Below are positions 36,801 to 50,400 of a DNA stretch of 64,000 bases, piece after piece. Positions within the stretch are counted from its first letter, which is position 1. The number at the start of each line of letters is the position of its first letter. The position numbers and the translations under genes were made by a program. The notes under the pieces were generated by a model. It saw nothing but the letters and a program-made list of their open reading frames with translations. It made no database searches and was not told the origin of the DNA. Source of the DNA: Scatophagus argus (Eukaryota; Chordata; Actinopteri; Scatophagidae); contig NC_058499.1 of assembly GCF_020382885.2 (NCBI RefSeq), positions 22,429,872-22,493,871 of the forward strand. The letters are read 5' to 3'.

Positions 36801-39800
36801 AGCAAATTCGCATTTTGACTTCCAACTCTGACTGGCGAAGCCTCCATCAATAGCAAACGTGTGTGTGGTTGACCTCTCAAATGGACAAAAACCAGCAAAC
36901 TTATTTCCATGTGTGTCACACCCTACACTGTCCACATTCAGCACCTGCAGATGACAGTCATTCATTAATGTGTGGTGGTGCTCTTGCACAGCAAATCCTC
37001 GCTATAAATGTGACACTATGTGCAAAGACTCGAAATATATTTACTTCATGTATGTTCAAGTCACGGTCAGCCTGCTTGCCAAACACGCAATGCAAACACA
37101 CACCTAACGATTCTGTCTCAACAAATATGAACAATTTGCAAACCTCCACATGAAACTTGAAAAGAACAAGTATCTTTTTTAAGTGAGTACAGACACCTCA
37201 CATAAGCACCTTTTACTGCATAATACTGTGACAGTGCAAATCATTCCTACAGTGCAACCCACAAGCTTACTCTCCAAAGAGTCAACAATGGAAACAAACA
37301 AGTAAACAGCAAATGCAATCATGTGGTTCAAATCAAACCATCAGAACAGTATGGGATTGGTACACACAGTTTAATTTGCCCAGTCCTTTAAATGATTTTT
37401 TGCTTTCGTTTTAGCGAAGCACCAGCATGAATAACGGTCATAGCGGTTGTAGGTTAGTCGTAGTGGTATAATAATAGGGAAGCTCCAGTCAGGCTTTTTA
37501 GCAACCGTTCTGATCACTGATGATTCCTGTCCTTTTCACAGATAGCTGAAAGAAAACATGGAGTACAAGCAGAAGCTATCTATGACATGCTGCTCTAGTT
37601 AAACCACTCAGAGTTGCTATTTTTAAATGTTCCTCAAACAAAACCCGTCAACCCACAGTCATCACAGTTGTCATTTACCATTCTATTGGCTCAAGCTGAC
37701 CACACAATCCTTTCATATTTTCAACAGTTTTTCCTCCAAAACGCTGATATAACGCCACCACAGCCCTGACATTAGTCCATTTGTGACAGGAACAGAAAGC
37801 GGCGAGAGCACATAGTGATGTTCATTGATTTGCACCCTTTTCACTGTCGGTTCCTCTGAAATTTAGCAATCCACCAATCAAGTCAACCAATCATTTGTAA
37901 CCAGTTTTGCCAGCTTCTTTCCACAGGCTGAGACTTCTCAACTCATCCTCCACAAAATAGTTTTTCTTGTGTAGCACAAAGGGATTTTAAGTTACATTTC
38001 TTGCATTGCAATCCTGTGTTGTGAAATGACGGATGAATGAATTTATCTAGTAGTGAGTGAGTGTGTGTGAGCGAGTGTTGCATGAATTAGCTAAAGCCAG
38101 TGGAGTGACAGCAGGTTCTGTGAAGAGGAAAAAAGACAAATGGGAACATAATGATGGATGGATCGGTTTTGAAAATAACCAGCTCTTGCAACTGTAAAAG
38201 GTACTGCACAGTGTTATTTACACTTGTCAGGGCAGCTCCCACCTACAACAATAGGGCCATTTATTGTTCACTCACTAAAAGAACAACACTAATGTTTGTT
38301 CTTTTGTGTACGTATGACATTCAGACAAGGTGGTTCTGCTCTTTGAAGCTGGAGGAAAATGTTGCTTCAGGAATCTGCAGATAACTTGCTTGGAACAACT
38401 TCTCACTATTAAAAGCATTATGAGTTTTAAGCTCTGTAAAAGTTTAACTACTGAAAGATGAAATGGGGCTAAATATTAACTAAACTGGCTGTCATATTCA
38501 CATATTAAGATAACACTGGCATTAGAAATATGTCAACCCCTAAAGCATAAAAAAAAAATCCTCCTCACAAAATAGGAAGGTCTGCATAACCTTTATTAGG
38601 GTTTACATATTCTATACACAGTTTATTTTTTTTATTTCCAGTTTGTAGTACAGCATGGAAAAGTGATAAGCTCGCTCATTAGGAAAATTCAGTTCAGTAC
38701 ACAGTACACAGTGTTCCTTAGCCCATTCACCCACTAGGACATAAAAGTTTTGTGGTAGATTCTGTGAATAAATAAGACATTGCGAAACAGTCTTAATTAA
38801 AGTTTTCATTTTATAGTTACACAACCTCAGCCAAAGTGTCATCTTTTGACAGGAAAAAGCACAGTTTCTGTAGTGTCTGAGGAGGAGATCAGTGGATTAA
38901 TGATTAATATTTCAAATTTACATGACAAAGAGAAACCTATTCTTTCACACATACACTAGAGGCAACCTCAAGATTTATCACTAGTTTAACATGTAATTTC
39001 AACCTATTAATTGACTTCTACATCTGAAGTAGGTAATAAAAAACACGTCATGCTGCCAGCTCTAGAGATTAATGACCTGCCAAAAAAATCTCTCAACGGC
39101 TAATGGATTTTTTTCATTGGCTTTTCTTGGAACCATATAGCAGTAACCACCAAACCAAACCACATATAATCTCAGGGGTGAAATATCAGGGAAGTGATAT
39201 TCAAACCATAAAAAAAATTTGTGATTTCATTTTGGTCACTAACTAACTAACTAAAAAAAAGGTTGCACAAATGTAGAATACAATTTAAATTAACCCAGGT
39301 AAATCCATGCGACTGTGACATGTGACTTTCTTTTAGTTTTCCTTTAAATTTAGTTGGACATTTAGCCATTAATTTGAATCAGAGGAAGTGTACTCACAAA
39401 CCTAAACTTCATTTGTTTTCCTTGAGTTTCAGTTGTTTCATTCTAACACCATGATAAGTAAGGCTACCTGTGGTTGACTAAAAATGTCAGTATATCTATA
39501 CCAACAACATTCCATCTGCCGAGCACGTTCAGACAAATAGTTTCCTGATGAAGACTGATGAAGAAGACTGAATCCACAAAATGTGCCGTGCAATTTTAGA
39601 AAGAGTAGAAAGACTTCACTAGACAAAGACAGACAGACTTCGCAAAAAGTTAAGAGAACAACAGCAGCAAACAGTGGGGGTGCAGGAAATCAGAACGTTT
39701 GAGATCTTTTACCTAATTTTCAACTTTGAGTCAAGCAGCTACTCTGACCCATCACAGAAAAAAAAAATCTTGTTGACATATGCTAACTGTATAACCAAAG

Positions 39801-42800
39801 AGGAACAGCAGTCACAAATAGGATTTCCTTTTTACTGATGCAGGCCTCTACAAATTGCACTTAAGGAAACACTGTTGTTACCTCAGGTGAAAGCTACCAT
39901 GGCAACATATCAACAGAGTCCAATGGCAGGTGAGGAATCAACCCCTCTGCACACCTTTCCTCTCTGACTCACATCTCTTTCCATCTTTCTCACACTTTCC
40001 CTTTCAGTCCACCTCTCATACTGCTGTGAGTTCAGTTTCTGGTACATATTTTACCTTACTGCCCGAACATAAAGCTAAAGAAGAAATAGCAGGTTATTTG
40101 CTAGGTGAGTTTAAGTAAACAGTAAAAGCAGTTCTGTAACTAATTGTCGGCCTTCGTCTGTCGAACCAGAAGTGCCTGTGTACGCTCTTCAGGTCTGAGG
40201 TAACACAATGGGTGGCATGCCTGTCCTGTGGACATTAAATCTCACCCCATGTCAGGCCATTGTCATGTCGAGAATGTCACCTATTGACTACGTTGGACTG
40301 AAGAGATATACTTCTAAGACCTTTCATTATACTGTCCTAGCTGATATTATGTGATTAAAACCATTCAATGAACTTACACACATAATATATATCAAACCTG
40401 ATGAGCGTAAATGACATTTTCCATCCTTTGTACATGACATTTGCTATTTAGGTTAGAGTTGTGCATGAATAGTTGACTAGAAAATTAGACATTGCTACCC
40501 TCACCACTCTGAATCAGGAATACTGCTCAGTTATTAAATTAGTCACTATTATCCCATTGATGGACATATAGAAGCTGATTCTAAAGCTGACTGTATATAG
40601 GGTTTTCAACCAGCTTTGTAGTACAGTGTGGGTGGTTGTTCAAATTCTGCATTTCCTGTATGTTCACCTCTACAGTCACAGAGCATAGACACAATCACTG
40701 TGGCGTTGCACCAACAACAACTTCACTTCCACATGGAGTCAAGTGGCACCGACCAGCATTGTGGAGATATGTGAAATCAACAAACTTGTTTATTTCTGTT
40801 GTCATTTTCAGCCGTAAATGTATCGTTTAAAGACGTGTAGTTAAATACGGTGACATAACATTTCCACTGAGGTGACATTTCCACTGAGCTCTTTTTTCTT
40901 TATTCTCCCTGGTCATGTAGCACTAATTTCAAAGAAATGTTCAAGTGCTCAAAGAAAAGATGTGCTCTCTGTGCAGTGAAAAGATTTTCACTGCACAGAG
41001 AGCACAGTTTCATGAAAAGATCATCTCTCCAACTGTGAAATACTTCTTTAAAATTATGACAGGCTGCCGTGTTTCTGTATCCAACAATTCAGAGACGCCT
41101 AGAGAGAAGAGGGCAGTGTGGCTCCATAGTCTCATCTTAGTGAGGAGATCAGAGAGCTCTGTCCCAGTAGGAGGAGCAATATAACAGAATGAGAGACAAA
41201 AAACAAAGGAGATGAATAGAGAGGGGTGGCGACGTGGACTGGTACCATCAGAACACAAAAAGTATAGTCAGCTTCTGCTGGCAGTGGAGGGGGATGAGGG
41301 TGCAAAATGTGTAGATAAATTACATGAATGTTTTAAACAGGAATAAAATCAATTTAGTGCACTGGGACAGAGGTGCTCAAACTATTTCATGTTATCAAAC
41401 ACTAAACTGACACCACAGATCATACTGTCAGTGTGTTGAATGGAACTATTATCAGAACAAATTATTTCCTTTTTTGCTGGGGATCCCTAAAAGTCTGAGA
41501 AGTGCTGGCATATGGCATATGGCAGTATGGAGTTTTGGGTCGAACTGATGCAGAGGGTGAAGACCTGTACAGGGCAGACAGTAAAATCAATACTGTTTAG
41601 AAGAAATGTGTCCAGTTATTTATTTTATCTAACAGGAACCCTTCTAGTACCCTTTGTCAATTTAATAACATGTTTGTCTTCAGTAGGGAAACACTGTTCC
41701 AGTAACTCAGGGGTATCTGCCAGTCCAACACCATTGTTCTTCTTCCCTTGATTTAACATCTTTATACCTCCCAGCATGATATAATCTGTATGTAAGGTAA
41801 CGTGAGGCACTTCGAAACTTGACGGTGCATTATGAGTGAATAAATATAACTGATAAGGGAAACACTTGATTTTGTGATATAATGTGAATTCACTCTGATC
41901 TCTCTCTGTCAGCAAAGACAACACGAACAACTGGGCATTCTGTCTTCGGGAACCTGTGTTTTATTGCTAAGCATGTATATTATCCAGGATCTTTTCCTTC
42001 AAGGCCACCAAGGCTTGAAGATTAAACCAGTGGGCCAAATAAAAACAGCAATAAATTTCTCCAGGGTGAAGATTACACCATTTTTTTATTATTCGGAACA
42101 CGACTTTATACTGACTGAAGAGCCTCTACGACAGCCTTTAGATTCCAGCAAAGACTCATTTAACTTACTTAGAACACGACACACACTGATGATTCCCAAC
42201 TTCAAAATTACTCTCAGCAGCTTCTCTCTCACCTCTTCTGTCCTCCGTGCTGTAAAACTTTCCAAAAAAAAAAAAAATGTTGCACCTGAGGCCTGCTGGA
42301 ATTTATTAAACTTTTCTTGTCTTTAACTGAAAAGGATTTTATGGATTTGGGGCTGAAATATAAACAATTATTTAAAGATTGCTTCATGTCACCAGCAAAA
42401 TTGTGATGCCCTTCTCTTCAGGGTGTGTGTGTGTGCTGTTTTCTGTAATTTCATTTTATTACTGTACCATTAATGGCTGATGACAGGAAGAGTACTGTGT
42501 GTAAATGTGAAGGGGGTCAAAAGTTGAGCAATTGTAACCTCTCGCAGCAGTCACTATGTAAGTGTACTTGGTCATGGTTGGTTTGTGCGGTCGAGATTTT
42601 GTGATCAAAGCATGACAGCAGTGGCAGCTCTCTGAAGCCAGGCAGTTGCTAAACTTGCTTTGTTTCCCGAAAGTCAAACAATACATGTAACCACAAAATA
42701 CATCTCTCATACATGGTTCAGTATTTATGTGTTTTCCACTTGCCCAGTTTTTTCCCTTAAGAAATAAACTGTTGCTGATTGGGCAAGTGGGTCAGAACTC

Positions 42801-45800
42801 TACATGTCTAAAGTCAATTTTACATGACCCTCTACAATTGCATTTATCTATTAATAGTTTAATCTTATCCGCCTTGCTGTCAAACTTGCGGTAAACTGAG
42901 CAATAAACAGTCGGAGCTCCACCCACAAGCGCTAACACCACTCAACTAAACTTGAGGAGATCTGAAATGTTCACATCCGCTTCACCTCATGAACGTCTTC
43001 ACCCACCACCGTTTAAGGTCCGGAGCAGTACTGTGCAGATCTCAACACAGATGAGAATAAAGGCTCACTCCTTAGATCCTTTTATCATCAGCTACAGAAA
43101 AAAAACAAAGTGTTTAATTCTTTTTTACCATTTGCTCTATCAGGTAAGAGAGTTGCCTGATTTAGTAGCCTGAGGTGACAGTTCAGTTTCCCTGGGCGAG
43201 CAGCCAATCTGTAACGCTGGGCCTTGATACGCAGCTGATTTTCTTCCCTTAACAATTCTGTTCCTTCCTTCAAACACAACGCTGCTGGTTAACAGCTACT
43301 ACTAAATAACTTGACTCCTTGCAACCTTTTGTATAATAATCCATACCATCCCAGAGGATCCCTCTTGGATTTTAGTAGACAGAATAGGATAGAGCAGAGT
43401 TTATTTGCACAGCTACTTTATGGTAAATTGGAATTCTTTGTGCATTTCTCAGCTTTGTAAAGAGGGAAAAAGTAAGAGATAAAAGTGAGAACAGCAAACA
43501 AGTTCAAAGAGTGCAAAAAAGAGACACTTTTTACAAACAGACTTCCTAAATAAAATAGATCAACACTATTAAGAGTAGTAAAGATGCTGACACATAAAAA
43601 TAATAATTACTCTGAGTAATGTATTGCACATATTATATATTGTAGATGACCCGACAGGAGTGGCGTGATCATGCATATAGATTAATAAATAAAAGCAAAT
43701 ATACATGACAGCATCAAAAGTAGCAAGTCTACATATGGCCTTCGCGCTAGAAACAGCTTTATTAACCCCTCTGGTGTCAGGTTACACAGCACATGAGAAG
43801 GGTCATTCGTTTAGCTCATGAAGGCTGAGGTGTCACTCCTGCACTGATATAATGCTTTTGTAATAACAATTCTGGCAATTCGCAGAGCTCACCACCAGAC
43901 CTTTGGTCTCATGCACCAAATGTTACGTCACAATGTTCACTTTCATAATTTAGGGTCAGATACTCCAAACTTGTGCAATCAGGAAGGGAACTTGTTTCAT
44001 GTTTCTACTTAGCCAGGTCTAAGTACAGCATGCCACAAATATTCATGTATGTACAATAAAATCCACTGACAGAGAACAATTAGTTTTTCTGTGTAATTGG
44101 TGGATGGGTGACAGAATAAACATGGGCTAAACATGGGATGAAATATGTTGAGAGAGGACATGGGTGTGCAACCTGGATGAAACTGAAGTAACTCTACAAC
44201 AACTACCACCATGTGGCATTCACCCCACATTCAAATATTTTGAGAAACTGGTTCTCCAGCACATCAAAAATAACATTCCAGTCAGTCTGGACCCTCACCA
44301 GTTAGCATACAGAATCAACAGATCCACAGAGGATGCCATATGCACACCCTCCAATCACACACCTCAAAAAAAAACAACAACATGCAGATCAGAATGAGGT
44401 TCTTTGATTTCAGCTCAGCATTCAACACAACCAGGAAAACTTCACAGTCTTTCTCACAAACAGACCTCAGAGTTTTCAGAATGGGAGTCAAACCCCCTTG
44501 TGTTCAATACAACAAAGAACCCATGCATTACAACAACAGCGATGAAAGTTTATACTGGAACAGGAAATCAGCTGTCTTGCACACTGGTGCATAGAGAGCA
44601 ACCAGGTTTAAGTTCCTGGGAGTCAGAGAACCTATCATGGACATAACGCATGTCCAACTTGGTAACAAAAGCTCAGGAACAACTGTACTTCTTAAGGAAG
44701 CATAAGAAGCCTAATTTTCCATTTTCTTGTTAACTTTGGTAGAAGAGCAGTAACAAAAAGCATGCTGACTGCAAACACCATAAACAGGGAGGGTCCGTGT
44801 ACTGGTCAGGACAGGAAAGCTCTGCAGGAGTTAATTAAAACCACCCAGAACATCACTGATATCCATCTACCGAGCATCAGTCAGTGAAGTGAGGTGAGGC
44901 GCCTGCACACATCCCAAAGGATATCAAAAGACAACAGCTGGTTTCCTCAGGAAAGAGCTATTCTATTCATCCATTTTCTGAGTGGTATAAAGGAACTTTG
45001 ACTGTTGAACCTTGAAATAAAAGATGATGCTCAGATAGTCATGCTGAAAACTACAGCAGTTGTCTCTTTGTATAATCAGAATTTACTCATGAAGGGTTTT
45101 AGTATTCACTGTATGCTGGACATTTGGATCTTACTGTAAGTTAACAGAGAAACAAGCTGAGCTGAACGTTAGCTGGCTGTTGTGACACCTGTCTGTGTGT
45201 GTGTTTCTCAGGGTGTGTCAACAGCAGTCCCCTGGTAGGATGCATGTGGAGAGAGCAAGGTCAAAGTTCAGTAACACCGTGGAAAGTTCAGTAACACCGA
45301 AAAGGCCATGAGCTCTGAATACTTGTGTGACACATCGATCGGTCGCACAGACGAGAGCAAATGTAGGAGTAAATGGTTTATTTACAAATCCAGCAGCAGC
45401 GACTAACAAAAGTCTGTTGACCTTTATAGATTTATTTCACACATTATCACATCCTTAAAACCAGAATTCAATACACACAGGCAAGAGGGCTTTATTATCT
45501 CATCTAGGCCATATACATGATCAGGGAACAGGACTAAGACTTGTAACCAGTCTCGGCACCTGTTTCTGTTCACTCTTATCAACTCTTGGTAAAACACTGA
45601 TGGCAAAGCTGATAGTAAAATACACTGGTGACACACATTAAATCATCCAACAATGACGATGTGTGCATTAAAAAAAAAGAACATTTAAATCAAGTGCAGC
45701 CAAAAATGCGATGATGTTTGTTAAAATATGACTCAATCATAAGATAGGGCTTTGTTCTGCTATTCAGAGTTATAATGCTGATGACGTCAATGTCAGCAGG

Positions 45801-46277
45801 AATATTATATGATTGTGTATGAAGGTTCACACTAGATGAAGGACAGATAGCAACACACACACTTTACCAACATACAACAGCAATCAGACAATGCTGAAAC
45901 AATTCACCGCTCCAGCCTGGCTGGATTTGGATAAGCACGGCCAAATCCTGTCAGCTGCATAATAACGACACAGCTCGCTGATCATCTGCTCTGGACGAAT
46001 TTAGAAGAGATGATCTTGCGTAACTCCCAGGTCAAACCATTCTGTCATCATTCTCTTTCACAAGAGAGAATGACAGAATGTAAACAATACATCAGGGTTG
46101 TAATGAATGCATGACAGTCTAATGCTGTGCAACACATTCACAGAGCAAGTCTGTTGTTATGGTGGTGCTGCGGTTAGACAGTTAATGCTTTAAATCCTAT
46201 GCGGACATGCAAAGAATCCACACAGCCTTAGCTTCTCCACAGAGAAACACACACGGAGAAGCGTGTGTGTGTGAATG

Positions 46278-46311
<34 letters not shown>

Positions 46312-46430
46312 TGTGTGTGTGTGGAGATAACAAGATCACTCTTCTCCCTCTAACTAAATGAACCAGTCAAACCTGAATGACCAGGGTTCAAGATTCCACC
46401 CTTGCTCTTTCTCTCTCTCTCTCTGCATGG

Positions 46431-46474
<44 letters not shown>

Positions 46475-47390
46475 AAGAATCAGAGGCTCTGTGTAGCTAG
46501 CCAGTTTGTGTAGACGGCGTCGTGTTACCGTACACAGTAACGACTGTGCTAAGTGCCATACAAACACGGCAGCCAGCCTCAACGCGCTGCTATGTTTTGC
46601 ATTTTTAAAAGTTGTTCTCATTAATAAAAGCAAGATATGCAGTAAAACAGATTGCTGATTTGAAAAAAAAGTTTAAGATATCAATCAAGTCTCAATGTAA
46701 ATGGGTACATTAATAATTAATTAATCCTATTGAAGTCTTTGCACACCCTCAGGAATTCAACACCGGCAAAACTGTTTCTTCTACTCAGGTCTGAAAAACT
46801 GCTTCCCCTGTGAGTGACACACCCAAATACATACAAAAGATAATAAAAAAGACACACTGGATCACACCTAAAAACTCCCATTTAAAGGTCTTCTATTTCA
46901 CTGGGTGACATTTTGAGCTCTCCCTCCCACTGCTGCATTTCTAAAACATGACAGGATATCCATACTTTCATTAATACTTTTTTCTCTGCTTAAGTCTTAA
47001 TGCTAAAATCCTCTAGGTATTTGTCACACAGCATTTAAATATTGACATCTTGATATAACATTTACATATGTCAAAATTGATATACAATTTAATACAGACT
47101 GCAAGGTCAAAATTTCTTAGATTCTTTTCTCACAGTGTGACACAAAATGAACCTGCAGTACTGTTGGTTCAATGTACACATTGCATTGGGGTACTGAAGC
47201 AGTCTTATGTGTATTAGAGTCTAAGCTTCCCCCAAGACAACAGAGCAGTTAGCAACAACAGTCACAGCTTTCTTTTTTAATAAAAAAAAAAAAAAAATCA
47301 GTCTACAGTTATGGTGACATGTAAAATCCACCAAATTGGAGAATAATATAAAGTGAAACTGACTGAGTGGTAATAGGAAAGGGAGTGCGG

Positions 47391-47430
<40 letters not shown>

Positions 47431-50400
47431 CTCGCTCCTAATCACCACGGTGTGCCACTGTCAACAGACACTGAGGTGTTTCACCACAAGAGCAGATTAG
47501 CAGAGGTTCATGCTTTGTCGTTGCTGTTCCCTTTATGCACACTCCGAGCAGCCAGCTGGGCTCTATGCATAATATCCATGGCTGAAACACTGGCCCTGCC
47601 CTCTCTACCTGTACATACCAACACATGCCAACTCCTTCACACCTGCTTTTCTCCATCTCCTCCTCCCTTCTCTGGGTGTGTCTGGGAAATTCTCCCAGAT
47701 CTTCCCACTGTTTGTTTTTCGACAACACACCTCATGAGTGCGTTTGTGTGTTTGTTCCCCCCTGAGCTATGAGTCAACAGGTCCCACAAATACTGTATAC
47801 GGACGGCCCAAACAAGGCCTGCGTGCTACAAAGAGCACTTTTCTATTCGTATGTAAAGCTGGCATGATGCATAATGAAATAAAGAAAAAGAAGGGGACCA
47901 ATTAGGGGACCCTATCCCACTACAGTCAGCTCTCTCCACTACAAGGCTTCATTCAAAAAAATGCAACCTATCTTTACCATATCATTTTAAACTAAACTAG
48001 GGCTACTTAATTACAGCAAAAATCATAATACACAATTATTGGTCGATGCTGAGATCACTATTATTAAACACTTGGTGATTTTGGTAACATTAAGCATGAA
48101 CTTTAAAAGAAAAACACCTATGAACTTTAAATAAAATTCAATTGAATTACCGATTAAAAAAAGAAATGTTTGATCATAACAATATAAAATAACATGCAAA
48201 TGTAAGTAGAAAGGTTAATGTATGATGTGTATTATACGAATATGTGTATATGAGAGAGGATTGGCGAAACCGACGGCTCTAAAGGGTGGATTTTTAAAAA
48301 TTCATCAGTGTAAAGTAAAGTAATCAATTTCATTCATGATGTCTTGTTTTCATAATCACTGGAAAGCAAAATGCCCCTTATGTCAGACAGGACTGCCAAC
48401 TTTTGTCATTTTGGTAAGATGGGCAGATTCAAATGTGTGAATCCAGGCTAAGGCAGAATTGAAAATTAAATCGGATTAATTGCCCAGCCCTAACTAAACA
48501 CCACACTATTTCTTTTGCTCTTTTCCATCTAGTTTTTAGTAGAATGACAAAGAGTGTAAAAGAGTGTAATATTTTAGGACAGCTGAGCAGAAATTCAACC
48601 CCAGCATTACATATTCTCCACTGTCTTTTTCTTTATTACCCCTGACAAAAAATTAGCAGTCAGTCAGGTTTACAACAGACCAATGAGAACGAACAAAGCA
48701 ACTGAAATGACGTATGGTTAGAACCTCAGGACTCCGCCCCATACAAACAATGAGAGAAAAGGGTAACGACGGGCTTTAGTACAGCTCCTCAGAGACCTTT
48801 GCCCAAATCAATTGCACCTTTCAAGCATATGTTCATCTCCATCTCCTCTGGCAATCCACCCAGCCTCCCTCCACCTTGGCCTCTCTCTTTCCCAGGTGTT
48901 ACCGTGGCGATGAGGGGCGCCACCTGAGGCCTGCACCTGAGCGCTAATTGCCGTGTCGGCAGTCTCTATGGCAGCAAAGGTAAACGATGTGCCGGGTAAT
49001 GTATCACCACGGTGATAAACTCAGAGCAGCTCTTCAGAGGCAGTTTATCTGAATGGCTTGAACTGGTGAACACCAGCAACATGGTGAATACTGTGCTATT
49101 AATTTGCTTTGCTGTGATTGGCTCATATTTAGTGAGGGGCAGGAAAAACCTTTCATAAATAACCACAACATATTACTCTTGTGTGCTACCATAAATTGTA
49201 GCAGCAGTTGGCTCTTAGATTAGCAAGTGTTAATATTGAACTTAATGTGACCATTGTACTAACCATTCCCCCACCCTCACTTTATCTTGTACTCCTCTTC
49301 CCCTGCCTGCTCTCTGGTGAAAGACAATCGTATCATTGAGCAGAAAAACATCCATGCAGATGAAAGTCTTCATTCCAGCGCTTCACCAGCCTGACCCGAT
49401 GCCCTCCCGCATTCCATCCACAACACTTATCAACAACCACCATCACGATCTTAATGTTAGACTCTGAGCTATAATCTACTAGTTTCTACCTTAATACTTT
49501 CTGTGATTCTCCATTTTTCTGTGACAGGATTTATTTTGATCTTCTGCCCGGCCTTTTCCTCTACAGGATTCACTGCTACTCGATTCAACACCTTACAAGT
49601 TTTGGACTTCCAGTCACTTCCAGCCTCTGCATATGTTCTCATTCTGCTGAGCTCGTCCATACTATCCCTGTTGTTCATTCATTCATTCATTCACCCGCAC
49701 ACTCGCTCATTTGTGATTGCGTTCGTTAAACAATGTGTGTACTATCCTCCCAAGTTCACGACTAGTGCTACATTCTTCTTCACATTATGTATAAGTACAT
49801 CTTCAGCTTATGCCATTTACACTTCATGTCCATGTATGGAAAGAGACAGTAACACCAAATGACCAAGTGGAAAAAGGGGGGGGGGGGGGGTATCAAGGAC
49901 TGTTGAGGGGTGAATTTCCACATCCTGTCCACAGGTAGATCGGCTGTGCTGGCTCAGTTTCTTAAAGTCAAAGCAACAGGAGCAGAGCAAACAAAGGTGC
50001 GCCCATGATTGGCAGGCTGGTTAAAGCAATAAGTTTTTGTTTTTACTCAACCTGCAATGAAACATGCATGCATTCATGGTGCTTGGACTTAATGGCTGTG
50101 AAAAGATTTCCTCTGAGACTCCACACTAAGTTCTACTTTGTGGTTTATCTTACCAAACAACTCAAACAGCTCACATACTCTTCTGAGTGTGTGGGACATT
50201 AATAACAAGTATTAATTGCCACACGTAAAGTTACGTTATGTCTTCCTTTTGCTTTGGAAGGGCTTTGTCATGTCAGAAAAAACAAGAGAGCGTCAGTGGA
50301 ACAAATGGGAGTGTGGAGTCTGAAAAAAGTGGAGTGAAGAGATGGAGAAAATCAAATAGAAAAATGCTGTCCAGTTACCATATGGGAAATGTGGGATCCA

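Noticed and set aside
40961..41006. microRNA precursor
   Set aside because: The two-base loop and 22-bp arms are too short for a normal pre-miRNA.
44404..44646. Separate small proteins in 44.1-44.7 kb
   Set aside because: These are broken pieces of one LINE reverse transcriptase ([10 protein letters not shown] and neighbours), not genes.
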